Source of the DNA: Baffinella frigidus | Lineage: Eukaryota; Cryptophyceae; Cryptomonadales; Baffinellaceae | Direction: 5' to 3' | Length of the DNA: 13,051 nucleotides | NCBI GenBank assembly: GCA_026770585.1 | Contig: MU647965.1 | Coordinates: 23,723 to 36,773 of the forward strand | Part shown: in pieces, positions 1 through 7,300 of the stretch | How positions within the stretch are numbered: the stretch's first letter is position 1 | Layout of the letters: every line of letters starts with the position of its first letter | Position numbers and translations under genes: made by a program | The notes under the pieces: model-generated | The model's database searches: none | What the model was told of the DNA's origin: nothing | The model's input: only the letters and a program-made list of their open reading frames with translations

Positions 1-30
1 GAGTCTTTACAATTGTAATATGTCTATGTG

Positions 31-39
31 TATATATGG
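31..39 (+). promoter_or_regulatory. TATA-like box of gene A
   Basis: The sequence tatatatgg lies 45 bases before the ATG at 76. It resembles the stronger TATA element found at a similar distance before gene B. With only 75 bases upstream in the window, no further promoter elements can be judged. The role is inferred from composition and spacing. Confidence 0.4.
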
Positions 40-75
40 AGATGATTACATCCTATCCAATCACAACAATACTTG

Positions 76-2883
76 ATGTGCAATAAATATGGCATATGTG
101 CCATATATCTATGTCTGTTGTACGTGGGACATGTCGACTCGGTATCATCATGCCTCGGAGGACAGTATTTAAAATCCTCGGGTATTTGTTATGATTGTGA
201 CGGCAATGACCACAAAATGCTAACCCGGCTAGGAACAACCCTTTATCAGGCCAATCAGTACCATAGTGTCAGTGAAATGGGTTCTTGTATATGCATAGAG
301 GGTTTAATCGGAAGCATGATGAACTCTGTTAGATGTGGTACTAAGGTCCCGATTAATTCCTACTGGTCGCCTGTGAAAATAACCGACCCAGATTTTCCTG
401 GAGGCTGGTACTGGCAGACAAGAGGGACTACGTGTCCTGCCAATACGGCAGCTAGCGTGGTATATACCATCGGGAGTCTTTCTTTCACAGGCGGTGCGCG
501 TTCCATAGATGGTTGTCTGTGTAACATAGGGTATCAAGGAAGCACCACGGGTTGCACGGCGTGCACAGCAGGGACGTACAAGAACGTGGTATCATCGGTA
601 GACGGGTGCTCGCAATGTGAAGCAGGTACGTTTAGTCCGGCTGGAGCCAGTGCATGCATTGCATCACAATGCACAGCAGGATTTGTACAGATAGGGACTT
701 TCACTCCAGGAGAGGAAACACCAACCTGCGCCGCATGCGCGACTGGGACATATTCCTCTGTGGTAGACAACACCGTCGGTTGTACAAATTGTCCGACTTA
801 TTCAACAACGTTGAGTACGGCGTCAACCTCTGTGGACCAGTGTATATCATGTATCGCCGGGTTCTACCGGGACGGGTCCGTGTGTGTTCAGTGTCTGGAC
901 GGGGAGTTCAAACTTGCAAGCGGGACGGGTGCCTGTACGTCATGCCCAGCGAATTCATACAGCCGGGGGGTCCAAGAGGGAGACGCAACTGGAAATGTAG
1001 CATGTAAGACATGCCCTGTGAACTCGTTCGCTACCGGGGTGGGTAATGTGCGGTGTTTATGCAACGCGGGGTGGGTTATGTCACAGGTGTTGTCAGAGGA
1101 TGTGTGTATCACATGTGAACCGGGCAAGTACAGTGAAGCCGGAACTGGATGTATCCCGTGTCCATTGCACTCGACGTCGAGTGGTACAGGAGATGCGTGC
1201 TCCTGTTTAACTGGATATAACATGAAGACAGACGAAATTATATGCCTGTTGACAGCCTGTTCGGCAGGTTCTGAAACCGTTGTTAGCGGTGTGTTTGGTG
1301 TGTCGGCAGCAACATGCGCCCAATGTGCAATTGATACATATTCAACGGTCGGTGTTACGTGCACGGCGTGTCCAATCAACACCTTCTCGGTGTCGGGCAG
1401 TGACGCAGAAATTGATTGCACCGTCTCGGGTTGTCCTATCGGCATGTATTCAACGGGCGTGGTACAGGATCAGCGTGTATGTGTGGACTGTCCACTAGGT
1501 GCAACGACCGAGTCGGGCGGGGGTGGCAGTATCCACGACTGTTTCTGCGAAGTGCCTGGGAGGTATATGACACCTACTGAGTGTGTGGCATGTCCGGCGA
1601 ATGCAGCAACAGTCGACAAATACGCGACAAGTCTGGATGATTGTGTATGTGGCAACAACCCCGACCCAGACGCGTGCCCCACTGGGCAGGGGTTCGATCT
1701 TGATACGTGCGAAGTTGGCGCTGCGACGTGGCCATGTATGACATGTGCAGAAGGGACATACAACCCGGGAACACGTCCGGTCGCTTGTTATGCATGCCCA
1801 AATGGTATGACGACCGATACAACACAGTCCGTGAGCGTAGACGCCTGTAGATGTGGAGGGGTGTTGGCCACTGAACCGAACGCGAATTTCTTAGACTTGC
1901 TGCGACTCAAACGACCGGCGCATGTGAGCATCTTCGCCGATTACGACGCTTCCACTGGTACCGTCATAGACCGCATTGTCAGCCAATCCATGCAACCGGC
2001 CTGGATTGGAGATGCAAGAACTGTATACTTGGTAGATGCAGCGAGCCAACCGACATGGACAGTCGTTTTGTTTGGAGGTGCGCTTACACCTTGGTCTGCT
2101 TCTGCCAATGGAATCACCGTAACGTGTTCGTCCATCGCCGGCTGGGGGGTGCCCATTTACCCGTGGATGGCAGTGGTCCCAACCGCTTTTGCGAGTACTG
2201 GTTCGTCTTTCAAATATGAACAATACCACGGAAATGGGTGGTTTGCACATTGGAACGAAAACCCGTTCGACTCTGCTCCAGTAGCTCCACTAGGAGACTG
2301 GGTACAAGTCGACCTCGCAGTTCCAATCGCCCCCAATGGTATTACCATCAGAGGACCAACACAAGACGACCCAAACGGACTATCAATGCCATGTTCTTTT
2401 ACGGCTTACGGGGCTGTTCAAGGTGGTGCGTGGACCATTGTAACGGTTGTAGATGTTTGTGATCATAGCGGGGTAACGCATACATACTCCTTCGAAAACA
2501 CTGTAGAATATACAAAACTTGCAGTGTTGGTGAGTCGCGTCCAGGGGACCCCCGGTTCGACGACAATGAACAATCTCGCGTTGAAGTTTTCCGAACTTAA
2601 TTTTTTTAGAGCATTTCATGGATCTGCCCAGGTTGTCACCGAGAAAGGGCGTAACAACGCAGCCACCTACGTGACATCACTATTTGTAACTGACGAGACC
2701 CGCATCTTGTTTTTCGATTACATGCCCAGTGTATTCACTCTGTGTTGGACCACCCGATACCACGAAGATCTGTTAAACCCCCGTTCTACAACTTCGTCGA
2801 TTTTGGGATGTAAAACCCACGACTGTTTCTTTGGACACTATGGGGATTCTCGTGGGACTGTGCGTCGTTCTGCTACGGCGTAG
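76..2883 (+). CDS. Gene A, 5' part: secreted cysteine-rich (ephrin-receptor-like/GCC2-GCC3) mosaic protein, ends at in-frame TAG
   Basis: This is a large secreted protein, probably an adhesin. I chose the ATG at 76 because a hydrophobic signal peptide follows at once (about residues 1-25, with the core ICAIYLCLLYVG); the codon just before it is TTG. Residues about 26-595 hold roughly 16 cysteine-rich modules of the pattern CxxCxxGTY, as in CTACTAGTY and CSQCEAGTF, typical of GCC2/GCC3 ephrin-receptor-like repeats. Residues about 706-846 look like a discoidin (F5/8 type C) beta-sandwich, with the motif DWVQVDL. A LamG/concanavalin-like domain begins near 846 (FTLCWTTRY, then FFGHYG) and is cut by TAG at codon 936. 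The frame reopens directly after the stop and finishes the domain, so this is one gene with a nonsense codon, or a paired indel, rather than two genes. No transmembrane segment follows the signal peptide. The domain names come from pattern recognition, not a search. Confidence 0.85.
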   Translation: MCNKYGICAIYLCLLYVGHVDSVSSCLGGQYLKSSGICYDCDGNDHKMLTRLGTTLYQANQYHSVSEMGSCICIEGLIGSMMNSVRCGTKVPINSYWSPVKITDPDFPGGWYWQTRGTTCPANTAASVVYTIGSLSFTGGARSIDGCLCNIGYQGSTTGCTACTAGTYKNVVSSVDGCSQCEAGTFSPAGASACIASQCTAGFVQIGTFTPGEETPTCAACATGTYSSVVDNTVGCTNCPTYSTTLSTASTSVDQCISCIAGFYRDGSVCVQCLDGEFKLASGTGACTSCPANSYSRGVQEGDATGNVACKTCPVNSFATGVGNVRCLCNAGWVMSQVLSEDVCITCEPGKYSEAGTGCIPCPLHSTSSGTGDACSCLTGYNMKTDEIICLLTACSAGSETVVSGVFGVSAATCAQCAIDTYSTVGVTCTACPINTFSVSGSDAEIDCTVSGCPIGMYSTGVVQDQRVCVDCPLGATTESGGGGSIHDCFCEVPGRYMTPTECVACPANAATVDKYATSLDDCVCGNNPDPDACPTGQGFDLDTCEVGAATWPCMTCAEGTYNPGTRPVACYACPNGMTTDTTQSVSVDACRCGGVLATEPNANFLDLLRLKRPAHVSIFADYDASTGTVIDRIVSQSMQPAWIGDARTVYLVDAASQPTWTVVLFGGALTPWSASANGITVTCSSIAGWGVPIYPWMAVVPTAFASTGSSFKYEQYHGNGWFAHWNENPFDSAPVAPLGDWVQVDLAVPIAPNGITIRGPTQDDPNGLSMPCSFTAYGAVQGGAWTIVTVVDVCDHSGVTHTYSFENTVEYTKLAVLVSRVQGTPGSTTMNNLALKFSELNFFRAFHGSAQVVTEKGRNNAATYVTSLFVTDETRILFFDYMPSVFTLCWTTRYHEDLLNPRSTTSSILGCKTHDCFFGHYGDSRGTVRRSATA
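2881..2883 (+). other. In-frame amber codon inside the LamG-like domain of gene A
   Basis: The TAG lies in the same frame as the ORFs on both sides, at codon 936 of 1391. Domain homology continues across it: TDWLVEC and the later LYMWDQTLSGTEM motif belong to the same LamG-like fold as FTLCWTTRY before it. Nine bases after the stop is a small perfect hairpin, tcgct-cgt-agcga (2893-2905). It could be nonsense decay, readthrough, or a sequence or assembly error. Confidence 0.85.
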
Positions 2884-2934
2884 GCGGACCCATCGCTCGT
2901 AGCGACTTCACAAACGGATTGGCTGGTTGAATGT

Positions 2935-4251
2935 ATGACGTCTGGTCGCAGTGGACCTGACAGTGTTGTGGTCGACCAATCGTTTGTAGGTGGATCTACA
3001 CCAAACCCCTTCACACCAGGTGAACTGACGATTAATTGGGGTGGAATAGACCAGAGAGCCGGGTTCAACATTCACGCATTGTATATGTGGGACCAGACGC
3101 TCTCTGGTACAGAGATGAAAATCGTGACAGAAGCACGACGAAAGGAATTAGGCGGTGTACCGGACAGGCTCGTTGGAGAGCCCTATTTGGACACGGTATC
3201 CCCGATCCCAGACCGCGTGAAATACAACGAGCGTTTGAACGAAGCAATGGCCGTCGGGGGTATACCAACCCCGTCTGCAACAGATTGCGGATTCCAATAT
3301 CCTCCGATATACGCTTTGGGTGTGGATACCAGCCCACAGTACATCAACAACAACGGCCCAACACAGAAGCATTGGTTCAGTGCAAGTTCTGCTCCATATG
3401 GCAATGGCGTTTACACGGTGGAATTTAGCAGCCGTGACAACACCGCGAGCGATCCAGTGGCACAGAAACCGTCGTTTCTCTTTTTCCAACCGGAGCGAGC
3501 GTTGACTGCGTCAGAGACCGGAGGTGCGAGATGGCAGAGTGGTTCGTACAGCACACAATTCTGTAGATACGGGGTTGGTAATGAAAACCCCAGAATGCCG
3601 GGTTTGAACACGGAACAGTTGGGTAGTAGCCCCTACAACGGGGAGTGGGTCATATTCAGTGGACCAGACGTGTTCAGGCTACAGCGATACCAATTCATGC
3701 AACGACGTCCTGGATCCGATGGTAAGGGGTACACACAAGAACTGCCGTTTGCTTGGGCCGTATTGGGGTGGAACACGAGAGTCCCAGGTGGGGAATTTTG
3801 GCAGTTGATCGACTGCAACAACTGTGGCAGTGAATATTATACCGCCACTGGCGACAATACCGACGTCGACAAGATCTGGTCTGTAGCAGATGCACCGGAC
3901 CATTACAACCGGTATGGTTTCATCGTAAGCGGGTTGAGATCTTCTGGGTGTGATACCACGCCACGCACGCTTAACTTCCATAGTTTGAACATGTGGGGAG
4001 CACCGTGCGTTGCAGGGACATACGCAGCTGTGGGAGGTGTATGTACGGCGTGTCCTCTCGGTACCTACAACACCGGTAGCGGTAGACAGTCGTGCTTATC
4101 GTGTCCAATCGGCATGATAACCATAAATACAGGGTCTACCAGTCTCAGCGACTGCAGGTGGAGAAAGCCCGTCGCAGGGTCTGAACAAGCTATGTTCGAC
4201 TGTGTAGGGCGGTGTGCACCGGGTTGTTTATGCACCCCACTCGATACCTAA
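2935..4251 (+). CDS. Gene A, 3' part: rest of LamG-like domain, second discoidin-like domain and cysteine-rich tail
   Basis: The frame is open from 2884, straight after the TAG. The first ATG at 2935 falls in the middle of a LamG-like domain and has no signal peptide or TATA box, so it is unlikely to be a true start. Visible parts, numbered on the full gene, are: the end of LamG, with a typical closing helix (YMWDQTLSGTEMKIVTEARR, to about residue 1025); a second F5/8C-like sandwich at about 1055-1305, with EFWQLIDCN and NRYGFIVSGLRSS; and two cysteine modules (CTACPLGTY, CLSCPIGM) at about 1306-1360. The end is TAA at 4249-4251. No membrane anchor or GPI-type tail is visible, so the product may be soluble, held by partners, or C-terminally truncated. 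It is most likely the distal half of gene A. Confidence 0.8.
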   Translation: MTSGRSGPDSVVVDQSFVGGSTPNPFTPGELTINWGGIDQRAGFNIHALYMWDQTLSGTEMKIVTEARRKELGGVPDRLVGEPYLDTVSPIPDRVKYNERLNEAMAVGGIPTPSATDCGFQYPPIYALGVDTSPQYINNNGPTQKHWFSASSAPYGNGVYTVEFSSRDNTASDPVAQKPSFLFFQPERALTASETGGARWQSGSYSTQFCRYGVGNENPRMPGLNTEQLGSSPYNGEWVIFSGPDVFRLQRYQFMQRRPGSDGKGYTQELPFAWAVLGWNTRVPGGEFWQLIDCNNCGSEYYTATGDNTDVDKIWSVADAPDHYNRYGFIVSGLRSSGCDTTPRTLNFHSLNMWGAPCVAGTYAAVGGVCTACPLGTYNTGSGRQSCLSCPIGMITINTGSTSLSDCRWRKPVAGSEQAMFDCVGRCAPGCLCTPLDT

Positions 4252-4301
4252 ACTTTCGGTGCGTTCATTAGTACCATGCGGGTCTTACGGTTGTATGGTT
4301 G

Positions 4302-4310
4302 TATATAAAG
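4302..4310 (+). promoter_or_regulatory. TATA box of gene B
   Basis: tatataaag lies 41 bases before the ATG at 4343, in the 91-base gap after gene A. Its sequence and spacing fit a eukaryotic or viral TATA element. It also argues against upstream in-frame starts at 4214 (GTG) and 4295, since these would lie before or on top of the box. Confidence 0.55.
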
Positions 4311-4342
4311 TAATTCCAATGCTGTCACACATAAACGCCTCA

Positions 4343-7300
4343 ATGAGAAGACGGTGCGTCGGTCGCACTACACTTAATCTATTTCTTGTGTATCTGGTAT
4401 CAAATGCACGACTCTGTCGCGCATCTATAGAAGTGACATTGAACGGGGGTTCGGGTGCGGGGTATAGCACATATACATACACAGACGATACCGGTGCTGT
4501 GTTCATAGTGCATAACTTCACACATGGAAACGTTGGACAAATCGCTGGACTCGTAACAGTTGACGTGCTGGACATAAACACCGTGTACACACCATACTCA
4601 ATTCGGGTCACGGGTGTAAACGCTCTGACCGTCGACACCCTCGTCGTCGCAGGGGGTGGTGGCGGCGGTGGCGGGCAGCAGTGGGGTTGCGGTGGTTCTG
4701 GTGGCGGCGGAGACGTCGCCTTTTCCCCTGGCCGGGTTTTGGCACCAGGATCTGTTGTGCATCTACGGGTCGGTGCAGGGGGAGAGGGGTCGTCTTTCAA
4801 CCCCTCTACAGATACTACCGCCGAATTCGGAAACAAAGGTGCATCGTCGGTGTTCGGAGACGATACCGAGGTCCTCGGTGGGGGCGGGGGTGGTTCGATT
4901 GCTGGTAACGGGTTCACACCGTCGTCTCTTGGGACCGTCGGCGCGACTGGGGGCGGTAACGCGTGTGCAAAACAAAGTGCCTGGTTGGCTGGCAATGACA
5001 TAGGCGGGGGACGAGGTGGGGGTGCATGCGTCGGGGCATTTTGTATCACGAGCGGTGAGACCAATTATCTACTTGCGTTATGCGGGGGTGGTGGTGGGGC
5101 GGGTGGCGCTGCAACAGACCCCCCAATGTCTATCAGTTGCGTAGAAAGTGTCCAGAGGAGTGTGGGCGGACCAGGGAAAATCATTCATGGGTTTGGTGAC
5201 CGATACAATGCCAGTGGAATGTTTATGGTGGAAGCAGGCCTTGGCTTTGGGGGAGGGGGTTCTGGAACAGGTAGGAACCACGAGATGGGTGGCGCGTCTC
5301 ATGGTGGTGCAAACGATGCGGTATTCCGACACGGGCGCCCTCACACTGGCGGCGGGGGTGTAGGCGGAGGCGGCGACGCTGGCCGCATGTCGGGCAACGG
5401 TGCCTCTGGTATCATCCTGATACGGTACCGCATCTCTACGTGTGCACAGTGCCCAGCAGGCAGTTTCTCGGATGCATGGGACATGCTCGCGGAGTGCACG
5501 CCGTGCCCGCCGGGCACGTTTGCGCCTGTCGCTGGAAGTAGCTTTTGTACGGTCTGTCCGGGTGGTACATATACCCCAATGGGGGCAGGTGTAGCAACAG
5601 AAGGCAACACTGAATGCATTCCGTGTGCCGCTGGCAGCTTTGCGCTGGGCACCGGTGCGTGTATATGTGACACAGCTCAAGAGAACGACGTGTTTTTGAC
5701 GTTGCTTAGGAACAACCCTCCGATTAGTATTAACATATTTGCACACCACATCGCTGACAATGCGAGGGTTCCCGACGTGCGTTATGGTCTCGGGGAATAC
5801 GACGTGTGGATTACGACTCCCGGGCTTTACGACGTGGCGCTTTCTCTTATGGTGTCTGGATTTGGTGCAACGAACCCGGTGACGTCCCTCTACGCTGGTA
5901 GTACTATGACCTGGACATGGCCAGTCATAGAGGATGGTACCCCATTCACTGTGTGTTGGGCTCGACGGTACGAATGCCCAAGTAGTTACGACATCGACAC
6001 GGATTGGGTCACCACATGTTCCACCAATGGCCCTGATGACGTCACGGCAGCACGTCAGATCGAGCACAACTGTGGGCATTATGTGTACTCGTCTTATACC
6101 TGGGACCGGGCACTTAGCAGCACCGAGATGCAAGTGGTGGTGAATGGCATCCGCGCAGAACTCGGACAGGGGCCGTTGACACGCGTCACAGATACAGACG
6201 CCTACTACCAGCGGTTTCTGTTGGCCGTGCAGACGTCAGACGGTCTTGCAAACAATTCATACCCCTACTGTGTTACACCGACAGGCGCTAACACGTTGCC
6301 GTCGTCTTGTGTGTCGAATGGGGCCGTCGAACCCGCCCCGGGGGTTGGCAGTTGCGACACGTGTCCCGTCAACACGTTCGCGGTCACGCAAAGCGCTGTG
6401 TGTACGGCGTGTGCGAGCGATAAGGAGACACTGTCTAGCGGGTCTGGTAGTCTGGGCGCCTGTGTGTGCCACGCAGGGACGTACGAAAGTCTGAGTGGTT
6501 TGTGTGTCAAATGCGAGCGCGGGTCATTCGGGGGCGAACTGGGTGGTGGGGGGTCGGTGCCAAACACACCGCTTGCTATTACACACGACGCATCGGAGGT
6601 CGCAGGAGATTTGTGGGTATACGAACACGTTAAATGTAGCCCGGGTCAAACACCACCCGGTTGTTATGACCGCTCTGTGTGTGCGACGGCTGCGCTGGGG
6701 CCTGTCCAGGATATGCCAGCGGAATGTTGGTTGACGACACCAAGCGGTGGTACCAGCGTTCTTAACTTTGTGAAATTTGAGTTTTCGTGTATGACACCGC
6801 AGACCGTTTCTTTTTCAATGTACGTAAAGGGGTTCGATGGAGATTCCGACTCATTCTACATGAAAATTGACGAACAGGCGTGGAAAACGTGGTCTTTCGG
6901 AACATCATCTGGGTGGGCTAACTGGGATATCACTTGGCAAATGGACACCGGTATACACTCCCTGTACATCGCTATGCGCGAGACCGAGGCCATGGTGTCC
7001 CATCTCAGATTTGCGGATGGGTCCGGTTCGTGTTACTTCTACACAGACGGGGACCCGGTTTCTAGCGTGTGCACACAGTGCCCGATGTATCACGAATCAA
7101 CAGCAGCGACCAGTACCGTGTCGGGATGTCATCCATGTGTTGCAGGGAAAGTGTTTGACGAAGCGAGTAACACCTGTAACCCGTGTGTGGCTGGGACGAA
7201 AGGAGTGAAAATCGCGGGAAGTTGGTCCACGTGTGACGCATGTCCTATCGGAACCAGTAGCACAGCGGGTTCAACGGAGTGCACATCATGCGCGTCTGGC

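Noticed and set aside
888-1445. Antisense ORF of 185 codons opposite gene A
   Set aside because: It is a mirror of the cysteine-module codons (regular GHxxHxxP pattern), explained by the sense-strand repeats.
4214-4342. Upstream extension of gene B to the GTG at 4214 or the ATGs at 4295 and 4319
   Set aside because: The extension overlaps the end of gene A and the TATA box, and would bury the signal peptide. The ATG at 4343 fits better.
5078-6133. Long antisense ORF (351 codons), plus the Pro-rich antisense ORF at 4285-5064
   Set aside because: Both lie opposite gene B. Their residues are what the complement of Gly- and Cys-rich codons gives (Pro, Ala, Thr, Arg, His), with no recognisable domain, signal or promoter.
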